Assembly (NCBI GenBank): GCA_002284615.2
Contig: MU070046.1
Span: forward strand, 100,761-118,289
Reading direction: 5' to 3'
DNA length: 17,529 nt
Origin: Dunaliella salina
Taxonomy: Eukaryota; Chlorophyta; Chlorophyceae; Chlamydomonadales; Dunaliellaceae
Below, piece by piece: positions 1 to 9,455 of this stretch; position 1 is the first letter of the stretch; each line of letters begins with the position of its first letter. The notes under the pieces are model-generated. The model was not told where the DNA came from. It searched no databases and worked only from the letters and a program-made list of their open reading frames with translations. The position numbers were made by a program, and so were the translations under genes.

Positions 1-40
1 TGTGTGTGTGTGTGCGTGCGTGTGTGTGTGTGTGTGCGTG
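1..40. repeat. (TG)n microsatellite
   Basis: The window opens in a TG dinucleotide run with a few CG interruptions. It lies upstream of the adaptin exons, presumably inside an intron of that gene. Confidence 0.9.
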
Positions 41-333
41 CACGCTCATGGGTATGCGCCTGCTGCTGTGATTATGATGTGATATGGAGCTTCCTGCTGC
101 AGAAGAGCAGGCAGATTATAGGTGAAATAGCCATGTCAGGGGGCAAAGGTGTTCCGGCTGGCAGCCTCCACCGCCTCTGCCTCCTTCCTGCTTGGGAACA
201 ACCATCAACATGATGTGGTTTTTATACCTGAACACGGATTGCATCAGCTGCAGCTGCAATGGGCCTGCTACATTTGTCGTGGTGGTTCATGCGTTTATCT
301 CTGCGATATCCCATGCTCCTTATGCTGTTGCAG
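41..333 (+). other. Probable beta-adaptin intron, no exon recognised
   Basis: I looked for the preceding beta-adaptin exon, which should carry the conserved Phe-Leu-x-x-Trp part of the appendage, and did not find it. The stretch ends in a pyrimidine-biased tract and TTGCAG at 328-333, a good 3' splice acceptor. Short open frames here look random. Confidence 0.5.
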
Positions 334-1508
334 GACCTGGAGTGGGCCAAGGCAAAGCTGCACACCGCCAACCTATTTGTGCTCGCACATCGACCGGTGA
401 GTGCAGCGCATAAAGGCAGGTGATGGAAGGAGGGCAGACTCCTCGCTTGAACTCTTTTTTAAGCCTGTGTTAAAGAGAGGCTATGGTGTTGTGCACATCG
501 ACCAGTGAGTGCAGTGTCAGAATGCGCGTGTAGGAAGGGTGGCGGGGTCCTTGCATGGCTCTGTTTTCTTTTTGACTTGTGTTGGAGAGAGGCCATGGTG
601 TTGTGCACGTCGACCAGTGAGTGCAGCGCATGAATGCAGGTGTTGGAAGGGTGGAGGACTCCTTGTGTGACTTCTTATTCTTTTTATTCTTCTTATAGTC
701 TGTGTCGATGAGAGCCCTTGGTGTTGTGCACCACAGAAGGCATGGTAGTGCGTGGTGTTCTTGTGCACCATGGTGTATGTCCCACAGGGACGCCATGCTT
801 TACAGCTGTTTAGACCACGAGCTGCTGCTGCCTGTGCTGTGAGATGCACCTGTAATCAGGGTCATCACTTGTGCTGCAATGTGTGCTGCAACCTGCACGC
901 GTGGTCAATGCTGTTACTTCTGCTGCAACTTGCACCTGGGATCAAGATCACCACTGCCCAGGGAGGCAGGAGAAGGTTGACTGAGAAGGCACATTGTGGA
1001 ATGGGGTTGCATACCAGCTGGCACTCAAACATTGAACGCTGGCTCTTCTTTCTGATGCTGCCTACGGCACGGTCCACAGACAATGATGGCCCACTGTTTT
1101 TGGTTCTCGTTTCAAATGCATCTCTGTCCCTTCAACTGGCTCCCCTTCGCGCCTTTTTGCACACTCATGCTGCTTTCCATTTTGCTTCACAACAGCCATG
1201 CAGTGTGCTCATGCTGCCGTCCATCCTGCTCCACACAATCACGCAATGTGCTCATGCTGCCTTCCATCCTGCTTTGCATACCAATCTTGCAGGTGCCATC
1301 CACTCCTCAGCAAGCCCTTTACTTGACTGGGCGGGTAGCAGGCCCAGGTGGCGCTCAGATCATGCTGGAGCTACGCTTGGTGCCTGGTCAGCCAGGCATT
1401 GATGCCTCCTTCAAGAGCGAGAAGGCAGATTTGGCGCAGATGGCCTTCGCTGCAGTGCAGGCTGTGCTATCTGTTCAAGAGATTTGTGATGTTGGTGTGA
1501 CCGTGTGA
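334..1508 (+). CDS. Beta-adaptin (AP-1/AP-2 beta subunit), last two exons, partial
   Basis: Beta-adaptin is the large beta subunit of clathrin adaptor complexes; its C-terminal appendage binds clathrin and accessory proteins on Golgi, endosome or plasma-membrane vesicles. I see two exons in phase 0. Exon 334-396 has TTGCAG before it and GTGAGT after it and encodes 21 residues beginning DLEWAKAKLHTANLF. Exon 1293-1508 follows CTTGCAG and encodes 71 residues, starting VPSTPQQALYLTG and ending at TGA 1506-1508. Joined, they match the appendage platform end from memory: KL..NxFxxAxR, then LYL.(G/A)..., a hydrophobic-acidic strand, xVPGQPG, a Lys-Ser strand and a final amphipathic helix (LAQMAFAAVQAVL). 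The remaining roughly 800 or more residues lie upstream of the window. The family assignment is by recalled pattern; AP-1 versus AP-2 cannot be separated, and AP-4 beta is a less likely alternative. Confidence 0.78.
386..730 (+). repeat. Tandem repeat of the exon-intron junction, three units
   Basis: Units of about 108, 112 and 124 bp begin at 386, 494 and 606. Each starts with CACRTCGACC, the last ten-odd bases of the 334-396 exon, followed by a GTGAGTGCAG donor (397, 505 and 617). Each ends in TGTGTYR.. and GGTGTTGTG (466-493, 578-605, 701-729). The array lies in the last adaptin intron, so the donor has been duplicated twice. Using the donor at 505 would add 108 bases but meets an in-frame TGA at 421-423. 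Confidence 0.85.
1166..1290 (+). repeat. 43-44 bp tandem repeat beside the splice acceptor
   Basis: Three units start with CATGCTGC at 1166, 1210 and 1253 and share CCATYYTGCT further in. The last unit runs into the CTTGCAG acceptor of the final adaptin exon. The units open a reading frame before the acceptor, but that frame is intronic. Confidence 0.8.
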
Positions 1509-2108
1509 CCTGGTGCTTGGACCTTCGTGCTGGGAAGGTGAAGGTTTCCATTTAAGCAAACATGACTGCACGTGTGCGATTTGTTCGTGCATTTGAGCAT
1601 ATTATCCCCCTTTTGAATCCATTCAGGACAATTGTTTATTTCATACATTTACAGCAGAAACCGAAGGGTCCCAACTCGGGTGGTCAGTGCTAGAAAATGT
1701 TGTTTGGATCTTCCCCATTTTGTCAAATTTACTCTCACGTGTGTAGCAGTGATATTGGAGACACCGTTGCAAAAAGAATGGGGTCAATTGGTGGTCTGGC
1801 TGGGCCAGGGTGGGATTCCCAAGGTTTCTGAAATCCACTGCAAAACATGTGATCAATCTGTGATCTGGCGTAGATCACCACCGCATGCTTGTAACCGGAT
1901 GAACATGAAAAGAAGGAATTAGGGTGTGAAAAAGTGTATGAAATCCACTCCTGGGCCAACTCCTGTGCACACTAAAGAAAGAAAAAGAGATGAAAAAAGT
2001 TAATGCAGATCAGAGGCCGCGTGCATGACGGGCAGGTCCTCTCACTGGCAAGCTAGCAGTGGACTCACTTACAGGCCCACAAAACCTGCACTAGACACAG
2101 CTAACCTA
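1509..2108 (+). other. Adaptin 3' UTR and intergenic DNA
   Basis: No gene is recognised. The start must contain the 3' UTR of the adaptin gene. A TGTAA pentamer, the usual green-algal polyadenylation signal, occurs only at 1890-1894, which is far from the stop, so the poly(A) site is not determined. Short open frames on both strands have no recognisable protein pattern. Confidence 0.5.
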
Positions 2109-2312
2109 GGAGAGACTGCTGGTGTACACCCTGATGCGGGGGTCAAGCAGGGGTGCCCTCTGTCACCCTTGCTTTTCTCCTTACATATCAATGATTTGGA
2201 CTTTGTTGCAGAGGGCTGTACGGGTGCCGTGACAGGGACTGAGGGGCTCAATGTGTCGCATTTGTTGTTTGCTAATGACCTGACTCTGATTAGTAATGCT
2301 GCCGATACTCAA
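2109..2312 (+). pseudogene. LINE reverse transcriptase relic (family 2)
   Basis: An open frame here contains RT motif B, GVKQGCPLSPLLFSLHINDL (about 2139-2198), followed by the motif C region, LLFANDLTL (about 2262-2288). The normal motif is F/Y-A-D-D; here the first catalytic Asp is Asn, so the polymerase site is lost. Similarity fades before about 2109 and after about 2312, and flanking residues in the same frame look random. It is a fragment of about 68 codons out of a protein of probably a thousand or more. The same family is present as a longer decayed copy at 10144-11940, where the segment reads GAKQGCSLPPQLFSLYINN. Confidence 0.8.
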
Positions 2313-2591
2313 CCGGCAGCATGCGTACGCACACAGAAAATATCACCAGAAACAGAGATAATGAGGATCTGGAGGGTTGTCCGCCATGCCCCTGGACGCC
2401 CGGACAGTTCTTTACCTGCTCTCCTCCGCTGCACGCCCAGCAGACCCCCCCCCCTCGGAAGCCCCCTGAAAATGAAGAGCATGTCTGGTGTTAACGATGG
2501 ACGTCAATTTTTGCAGCAAAGCTTGGTTGCTAGTGATCTAGCTTTTTTTTGGTGAGGCCCAGATTCATGAGAGTTTTTATTGTGTACTCAC

Positions 2592-2615
2592 TGCAGGAAG
2601 GAAGGAAGGAAGAAA
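2592..2615. repeat. (GGAA)n microsatellite
   Basis: A GGAA/GAAG run. Read on the minus strand it is a TTCC tail lying directly after the candidate tRNA-derived repeat at 2616-2740. Confidence 0.75.
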
Positions 2616-2740
2616 GTGTTACCCCTTTTATACGCCTACGAGGGCATCTGAGCGGGTCGAATCCCCGACCTCCTGATTCCAGAAGGCCAACACATGTCCG
2701 ATGCATGTCCGACCAAGCTTGTGCGACTTGACCCCAAAGG
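2616..2740 (-). repeat. Possible tRNA-derived SINE remnant
   Basis: On the minus strand there is AGGTCGGGGATTCGACCC (about 2655-2672), which resembles a tRNA variable loop plus T-arm / pol III B box. It is followed by TGCCCTCGTAGGCG (about 2634-2647), TATAAAAGGGGTAAC and then the TTCC tail. The T-stem is not fully paired and no good anticodon stem or acceptor stem can be drawn, so it is not a tRNA gene. The CTCGTAGGC block recurs near 10086 and 13848. Confidence 0.3.
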
Positions 2741-3176
2741 ATAATGGGTATTCATTGTGAACAGTGCCAGCGACACCAATGAAGATGATACCTGATAGGT
2801 ATGCAGAGTCGCTTTGTTATTTCTGCCTGCCAAACACTGTACTTCATTGCTATCCTTATCAGCATGAAGTGCCTGCTTCATATGTGTCTAAGCATTTTTA
2901 TTCCTAGCAGACCATTTTCGGTTCAATAATTCCAGAGGGGTGTCACTTAGCAATAGCCCAAATATGCTCCTTTTTTGCGCTTAGCATGCTACCAATCGCA
3001 GCCACTTTACCCGATTGAGACAATTTTTGCATGTATGTATAGCTGACAATATAAGCTACCAGAGCATATGCTTATATTTGAGTAAGTCACCCTGTGTACT
3101 TAGATACACTGTATTAAAGCTCATGAGGTGCATGAAGATCCATGATGCAAAAAAAAAAAGATGCAAAATAGCTGGT
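2741..3176. other. Non-coding stretch
   Basis: No gene recognised. An 11-A run at 3149-3159 is flanked by the short direct repeat GATGCAAAA (3144-3152 and 3160-3168), which may be chance or an insertion scar. Confidence 0.5.
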
Positions 3177-3179
3177 ATT

Positions 3180-4640
3180 GTGGAAAAATTTTACACTGAC
3201 AGCATGGCTGCCCCCAGCATCAAGACTGGGGCCTACCTTCCATCTGAACCCCAAGCCAGGCGCAACTACCCCTGGATGGACCGACAGTGCGAGGACCACT
3301 TCCTCCTTGAAACTCCCATCACAGGGCTGAGAATGATACTGAAAGGAAAAGGAAATGGCTTCACAACTCTATCCTAGACAGCTGCTCCTTCCACGAATGC
3401 ATCCAATCCCTCACAAACAACAAGACCCCAGGACCAGACGGCATAGCCAATGAGCTACTCAAACACCTGCCGCATGAATACAAGGAATCCATCCACAAAC
3501 TCTTTGTCATCATGTGGGCAACAAGGATCACCCCCAAAGCTTGGAAAAAGAGTGATACCATTCTTATCTTTAAAGAAAAAGGCCCTGAAACGGACATCAC
3601 GTCCTACCGACCAGTTGGCCTGGCCAACACCATATGGACACGCCTAGTAACAACCACCCTTTATGACTATGCAGAGAGCCACTCCCTCCTGAGCTCCATG
3701 CAAGCGGGTTTCCGTAAACACACAGATACCATACACCAACTCCAAAACTTAATCATGACCCTTGGAGATTCCAAACTCTTTAATAAAGATGTTTATGCTC
3801 TAATTGTAGATTTTACTTCTGCATTCAACACAACAGACCATGACAAACTACTTTGGATCATGTATGACCTCAGCTTCCCCACCGATGCCATTGACACAGT
3901 TGAGAATTTATACCAAGGGGCCCACACCAGAATCCGTCTAGCAACTGGTCAGTATTCCAAAGACATCCCTATAGAAAGGGGAACCATCCAAGGTGACACC
4001 CTCTCCCCCTTCCTCTCCCTCATATACATGGAACCCTTGCTGCGCTGGCTCCATGCTGGCGGGCGAGGCTATGAATATGAATGCCTTAACAAAAATCCAG
4101 ACTCTGGAACAGATAATCCAGAACAAAATCAGCAGTGGGGCATTTGCAGATGACCTCATCTGCCTCACAGGCTCATATGCTAACCTACGTATTCAAGCCA
4201 AAAAATTAAGCCTCTATGCTGATTGGGCCCACCTCATCATCTCTGGTTCCAAAACAAAGGTGACTTGCAACCTTCTTAGCCCACAAACAATGCAAATAAG
4301 GGGCAATACATCCGTTGCTGATTTTGCTCGACGTCAACTTAAAGAGAAGATACTGGTCCAGGGCAAGCCGGCCCAATTCATTTGCCCCGGAGACCCATTT
4401 ACTTACCTTGGCGTTGAAATCACCATGACATTAGACTGGAAACCCCAGCTTAACAAAATGGAGGAAAAGCTCACCAAAAAGTTGGCAAGCCTCACATGCT
4501 CTTTTGCCACACCCAAGCAAACAATAGATATATTTCGCACAGCCATCATCCCCAGCATTGCATACGCCTTTCCAGTGACACCTTGCTCCGAGAAGGACCT
4601 TGCGGGCTGGGACACATGTATCCTCAAGGTTATCAAATAA
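3180..4640 (+). pseudogene. Reverse transcriptase domain of LINE family 1
   Basis: The enzyme copies the element's RNA into DNA at a nicked target. After a connector ending in YPWMDRQC (about 3270-3293), the frame changes near 3345 and then shows the RT motifs in order: NKTPGPDG (3419-3442), SYRPVGLANT (about 3602-3631), QAGFRKHTDT, motif A IVDFTSAFNTTDHDKLL with catalytic Asp at 3809, motif B RGTIQGDTLSPFLSLIYME, motif C GAFADDL with Asp codons at 4149 and 4152, and YLGVEITM in the thumb entry. All three catalytic Asp are kept. A frame change near 4083-4092, beside a five-A run, separates motifs B and C, and TAA at 4638 interrupts the thumb. The PW-D--C connector is what normally follows an AP-type endonuclease in LINEs, so such a domain was probably upstream originally. 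Confidence 0.9.
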
Positions 4641-6149
4641 AGATACAAGCTCTGGCATAGCACTGCCACAGCCATCCTACGGGAAGACAAAACTAATTAT
4701 GGTCTTGGTTGTACTTCCACTGCAGTAGAATAAAATGCAATATGTGCAACGGCCCTCACCAGCAGCCTCAATAACACCGGCANACATGGCCGGGTCACCA
4801 AGGCAATGCTTGAATCCCAAATCCAAAAACTGAGACACTACACAATCAGGAGCATCAACCCATCCCACCAAACTTCCAACTTCATCCTCAAGCAGTTACC
4901 CTACATGCTCCGTGTCAGGCAATACCTCTGCATCAACAATAGTGATCTTAACGTCTCCTATCAAGGAGCACCTTACCTTCTCACCAGTATCACTCCCATA
5001 GTAAAAGTCCTCTCAATGCCAATGCAACCCACCCTTAAAACCTTAGCCTGTCACTGCACTTATACGCTCATGGAAATAGGCATAAACAGGCTCTCTGCTT
5101 TGATGAGTAATATCCTCACGCATGTTATTGACGGGAACAAACTCACATCTCTGTTTGGCCGCAAAATAAAGACCAAACATATTGTGAATAGACTCTCTCA
5201 TACCCTCAACACCCACACTCTGACTGAGGACAGACCTGACCTCATCAGCACAATCATACACAACCAAGACAGCTCACCCAATAAAACCCCTGAATCATGC
5301 TGCACAAATCAAACAACATATACAGAAATGATGAAAACAGAAAATACACCAACAGGATGGAACTGGTCAAAGTTTTACCCAGGCCATGCTCCCCCTGATC
5401 CTTCCAATTCCAACCCAGACAGTGGGAGATGTGCCCCTGATATACACATACACCCTGATTATAGGGCTTACAGCAACCCCCTCTTCGATGCTGAGGATAT
5501 GGAAGTAGAAAATGCTTCCCCCAGCAGCCAGGAGAGCCAAATTCCAAACAGCCAACCATGCGCAGAAGGGCACTCATACCAAGGCAGACGCACTCGCAAA
5601 AGAAACAATCCCCACGTGGAGCAGCCGCAAACACAAGTACATAATATACAACCCAATCAACCCTTTGTGACACTCCACACACAGCCCCCATCCCTGGAGC
5701 CCTCTCAGACCCCACAAATTGGAAGCAGAAGGTCCAGAGGGAGCCGAGCCCCAACAACACTTTTTGACCCTGATCCCCAACCCATAATAACCCCTTTTCT
5801 CTCACCTCCAAACTCCTCAAGCACTGATTTCCCCCCATGGCTCTGGAATTATAAACAGAATAAGGCTGCTGCATTAAGCGCAGTTGAAGCAAGTAACACC
5901 ATCTTCCGCTTTGACCATGTCATCCTACATATCTTGGGCTGGCAACACCTCCGGAAATTTAAGAGATCTTCTCAAGAAAAGGAGCAAAAACAATACAAAG
6001 CACAATGGCACCCCGTCACCATTGAAAAATGGGCCTTGCCCATTTTCCAAAACGATGGGCTGAAAGTGGCCTCTTCAAAGCATGTACCAAGAAGAACTAA
6101 AGCAGACCCGTGTTGCCAGCTCTGCTGGAGCCCATTAAGCAAAGAATAA
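4641..6149 (+). pseudogene. LINE family 1: post-RT region and disordered linker
   Basis: The frame of the RT continues past two TAA stops (4638 and 4731) and an N at 4783, then stays open from 4734 to 6149. The first part (to about 5270) is helix-rich and basic, as expected for a thumb or connection region. From about 5350 to 5850 it becomes rich in Pro, Ser, Thr, Asn and Gln, which suggests disorder, and holds a basic patch RRTRKRN near 5586-5606 that could be a nuclear localisation signal. The final part contains two Trp-rich stretches and leads into the first Cys pair of the PHD finger (6114, 6123). An out-of-frame ORF on the opposite strand at 5254-5892 is a shadow of this linker. Confidence 0.75.
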
Positions 6150-6471
6150 AACCTTTGAAAGTCAAATCCATGAAGATATGCCCACCTGTGATACCTGCCA
6201 CCGTACATACCACTGGGACTGTCTCATAGATGTCAAAGCATGCTCCCAAAATAACCGGGCACTGAGCAAACAAAATGAGTACTGGGACTGCCCTGCCTGC
6301 GCATCCCTGTCAGACTCCCAAAAAGCGGAAAGGATCAACTTCTCTGAGGACTGTGAAATGATCTATGTAGAGTGGCATCCTAAATGGGAAGCTGAAGAAA
6401 TGCTACGAATACATCCAGACCTGGATGCTCATGTGCAAGCCTTTGAGCGGAGGAACGACCAGAGGAAATAG
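6111..6471 (+). pseudogene. PHD zinc finger of LINE family 1
   Basis: PHD fingers are C4HC3 zinc modules that usually bind histone H3 tails. The eight ligands are visible: Cys codons at 6114 and 6123, Cys at 6187 and 6196, His at 6211, Cys at 6220, and Cys at 6289 and 6298. This gives C-x2-C-x20-C-x2-C-x4-H-x2-C-x22-C-x2-C, within normal PHD spacing, with a Trp two before the last Cys pair as is common. The first Cys pair is in one frame and the rest in the next, because of a one-base frame change at about 6141-6150 in an A-rich tract; bridging it reads SKE.NKTFESQIHEDMPTC. A helical, charged tail follows to TAG 6469. The finger is between RT and RNase H. I infer a role in chromatin targeting; a RING finger is less likely given C4HC3 order. 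Confidence 0.8.
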
Positions 6472-7036
6472 AATACCCCTTGGCCATTGAAATAGACCTG
6501 GACAATCTTGTCAACCAAGGCTTTGAAGGCAATCCTCAGAGCCTATCTGCATCTCCTTAGCTCTCAACCACCGGCTGCGCAATTCGCAAGAATGTCACCT
6601 TTGACTTCCAACCCACCAATCCCCAGACAGATATCATGCCAACATGGCAATGTGAAATAATCATTAGAAGTGTTGACCTCATGAAGGAAACTCTTCACTT
6701 GGACACAACTGATGAGGTTGCCATGCCAACACACATGCCAGAGGTAACCACCTCTGAATGCGCCTGTATCTACAATGCCAATGGTAAATGCATGGGCATG
6801 CTCACTATAGAAAGGCTCACAACCCTGCTCGAAGCCTACGAAGCAGCCAAAAGAGCAGGCATCCATGCCACCATTCAGCCCCCTGTCCAGGATTCAGCAT
6901 CTGAAATCATGGGTCTGCTCTCACGCCAAAAGGCTCAACAGAAAAATCTTTTGGCCCAGAGCAAAAAGGTTTTCAATTCAAACATGTTTATTACTCCTTC
7001 CCACATCCGATCAGCCCTGCATAAATGGTGCATGGT
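6450..7036 (+). pseudogene. LINE family 1: spacer between PHD finger and RNase H
   Basis: After a frame change near 6445-6450 the reading continues ERPEEIEYPLAIEIDLDN, with one TAG at 6558-6560, and then stays open to the duplicated segment at 6980. It is acidic with some helical stretches (LTTLLEAYEAAKRAG at about 6818-6862). No domain is recognised. The frame is lost only because of the 57-bp duplication around the N at 7037; dropping one unit (58 positions) brings it into register with the RNase H frame. Confidence 0.7.
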
Positions 7037-7094
7037 NAAACATGTTTATTACTCCTTCCCACATCCGATCAGCCCTGCATAAATGGTGCATGGT
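6980..7094 (+). repeat. 57-bp exact duplication flanking a single N (probable assembly artefact)
   Basis: Bases 6980-7036 and 7038-7094 are identical, with one N between. The period of 58 shifts the reading frame by one, exactly the shift seen between the spacer frame and the RNase H frame. This is what results when two overlapping contig ends are placed end to end with a gap character instead of being merged. Confidence 0.9.
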
Positions 7095-9084
7095 CTCAGC
7101 GGAGAGATTTTCCAGCCCTCTTGACTTTGNAAATACCTACAACACTTATTTCAGCGCAAACTACCGAGACCAGGTCTTTGGGGCGCACAAAGACGTCCTC
7201 TCTGTGCGCTACACTGGCTTCTCCTTCTGCCATCCTCCACACGATGATGAAATGATGTTTAAACTCCTACGCCACGCAGTGCACTCCTCCCTCCATTCCA
7301 CAGATCCAGTTGCCACCTTCATGCTCCTGCCCCACTGGAGAGGCTTCAGCTGTAACGCGTACATGAGCTGGCTGAGCCAATACCCAGATACTGTAAAAGT
7401 CCTTGCCAGATTCCCTGCAAGGAAAATCCAATTCCAGGCACCACAACACTGGTTTGATACCATACCCAATCCTACCCCACCTTCCTATCCTCCGCAACTT
7501 ATTCCTGTCTGGAACCTTCATGCCAGAGTAATGCTAGGTAGCACAAACAAAGACTGGTTCCAGCTCCTCCAACAAGATATAAAGCAAGATGCTCCAGAAG
7601 CATGTTGGCTACCCTTAGATCCTCCAAATCCTGCCGTGCCACTGCGAACACACCAACACCTAGCATCAAATACATGGAAACAGAAATTCCAATCACTCCC
7701 CCCTGACACCCGTAGCTGCTCACAAAAGTGCCCTCAGGAAAGGGCAGAATTCACCCCTGCCAACTTCAAAAAGATGTTCACACCTAAAGTCAAGGACTGG
7801 AGGGAAATCACCTGCACTGATGGCAGTGTGATTAAACACAAAGATGACGACCCCCCACCCCTTTCTGGTTCAGGTGTTTACAAACCAGGAAGTGACACTG
7901 CTGCACCCTCTCAACACTTGCAACTGCACATAAAACCCAATGGCCATGGACCAACCAATACCATCACCAGAGCAGAACTTGTGGGTATCCTTGTGGCACT
8001 CCAACACGAGCAAACTCAAATCGCCTCTGATAGTGCATCATGCCTTTTTCAGATTTCTAATCAAACCTTTAACCCGATGCGCATGAGGTATCACCTACAT
8101 GCAGAGCTCATTCATGCAATATCAACCATATTAGATCACTCCCCTCACCCTATCCATTTTTACAAAGTCAAAGCCCACTCTGGCATCATAGGAAATGAAG
8201 GGGCCGACGCTTGCGCTTGCACCGCAGCCCTCTCTCACGCCATAGACATTGCACTTCCAGATGCCAGGGATCCTTTCCACAATTTCTATTGGCTTTCATT
8301 GGAGACCTCTTCCACACAAAATGATGGCATGCACCGCTACCACNCGCTTCCGATGCACTATCTCACCAACCTGAGCGACAAACTTAAAACACACATGCAC
8401 AAGAANCACAAGCTTGGCTCTGCTGACACCTCTGGATACCACTACCAGAGATGGCAGAAGCTTAACGATGCCACACCACCCACCGCCAATGCCAACACTG
8501 AAGTTTACAACCCAGCCCCTCAACTTGCAAACAAGGAGATCAGCAACTCCTTCTGGAAAAGCCCAAAGATAACCCTTAAACAGCAAATAAATCTTATGAA
8601 GTATCGAACGGATACACTGTACACACAGAGTCATGCCTCCAACTTTAATTTTTCCAGTTCTGATAGATGCCCACTCTGTGCAAGTACGGACAGCATCAAT
8701 CACGTTCTGCTTAGGTGTACCAACCCAACAATGAGTGGGATGCACACCAACAGACACCATGCGGCCCTTAGTCTCTGTGTAGAAGCCCTGAGTAAAGGCC
8801 GGTATGGCTCATCCCTCATTAGCATGGATGGCTGCAATCATGACAGACTTCTGGATCAAGGCATACAAATCCCTGAAAACACCTTCGAGCTATTCCAGAT
8901 TGGGTTTTCCCAAATGGCATTGCCTCACCTGCTCGGCACCACAGCCGCCCTGATGCTCTTTTTGTGCGTACCATCCCAGGCAGACAAGCCCACCTTGATC
9001 CTACCAAGATCCCCCCACAAGATAGGGATATTCACCTCGTCAAACTTAAATTCCGCCATGACACAAATCCCTTCATCACTTTAG
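7095..9084 (+). pseudogene. RNase H domain and CCHC zinc motif of LINE family 1
   Basis: RNase H removes the RNA strand of the RNA-DNA hybrid during retrotransposition. The catalytic set is complete: Asp in CTDGS (codon 7819), Glu in RAELVGI (7975), Asp in ASDSASC (8029), and the KAHSGIIGNEGAD block with His 8176 and Asp 8206. About 150 codons later comes CPLCASTDSINHVLLRC, a C-x2-C-x7-H-x4-C motif (8668-8718) of the type found at the C-terminus of many LINEs, followed by NRHHAALSLCVEALSKG. In site-specific LINEs such as R2 a similar zinc motif plus Arg-His stretch precedes the restriction-like endonuclease. The frame has no stops from 7095 to 9082 and three single Ns (7130, 8344, 8406) that keep phase. 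The genuine frame moves to another register near 8940. Confidence 0.88.
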
Positions 9085-9455
9085 AACGTGCACGGACTCA
9101 ACATTCCCACACCATAACTAGACCTAAAACACGCAGCTTAAGAAACCCAAACAGGAACAACAAAGTGACTTTGCATACCATCTTAATTGGTGTGAGTGGC
9201 ACAATTTACAATGAACTAACAATTTCACCTCTCATAAATCTGGGTCTAACCAAACAGAAAGCCAAATCACTAGCATCCAAGCTCAGGGACCATGCCATCC
9301 AAAGATTATCCACCATCATTAACACTAGACATGCACTTTGCTTTCAGAGGGCATCTGGGGGGGGGTTTGCTGGGCGCGCGGCGGCGGATGAGGATGGAAG
9401 AAGGAGAGTCCGGGCGCTCAGGGGCATGGCTAGCAATCCTCCGGATCCCCAATAA
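8946..9455 (+). pseudogene. C-terminal REL-like (PD-(D/E)XK-type) segment of LINE family 1
   Basis: After a frame change near 8935-8945 the reading is RPDALFVRTIPGRQ (from 8946), then PPQDRDIHLVKLKF (about 9015-9056), then a basic helical region with QHSHTITR and LTKQKAKSLASKLRDHAI, ending in a Gly/Arg/Ala-rich tail and TAA 9453-9455. RPD followed by a hydrophobic strand with xLK, placed after a CCHC motif, matches the layout of restriction-like endonucleases in R2-type and Dualen-type LINEs. The residue before L-K is Lys; the catalytic consensus would be Glu or Asp, so this copy may have lost it by a G-to-A change. The assignment is inferred from order and motif only. A relic of the same segment is at 12440-12515. 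Confidence 0.55.

Noticed and set aside
386..730. CRISPR-like array
   Set aside because: Units are over 100 bp, whole units are repeated with no unique spacers, and the context is a eukaryotic intron.
470..849. Minus-strand open frames
   Set aside because: They are translations of the intronic tandem repeat.
752..1402. 216-codon plus-strand open frame
   Set aside because: It lies across the adaptin intron, is in a different frame from the 1293-1508 exon and its peptide is low-complexity repeat translation.
2640..2720. tRNA gene on the minus strand
   Set aside because: A T-arm-like block is present but the stem is imperfect and no acceptor or anticodon stem can be formed.
5254..5892. 212-codon minus-strand open frame
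   Set aside because: Shadow of the Pro/Ser-rich linker of the LINE; Trp/Gly/Cys-rich composition typical of antisense reading.
8296..8760. 154-codon minus-strand open frame
   Set aside because: Antisense to the RNase H-CCHC region, which has clear sense motifs.
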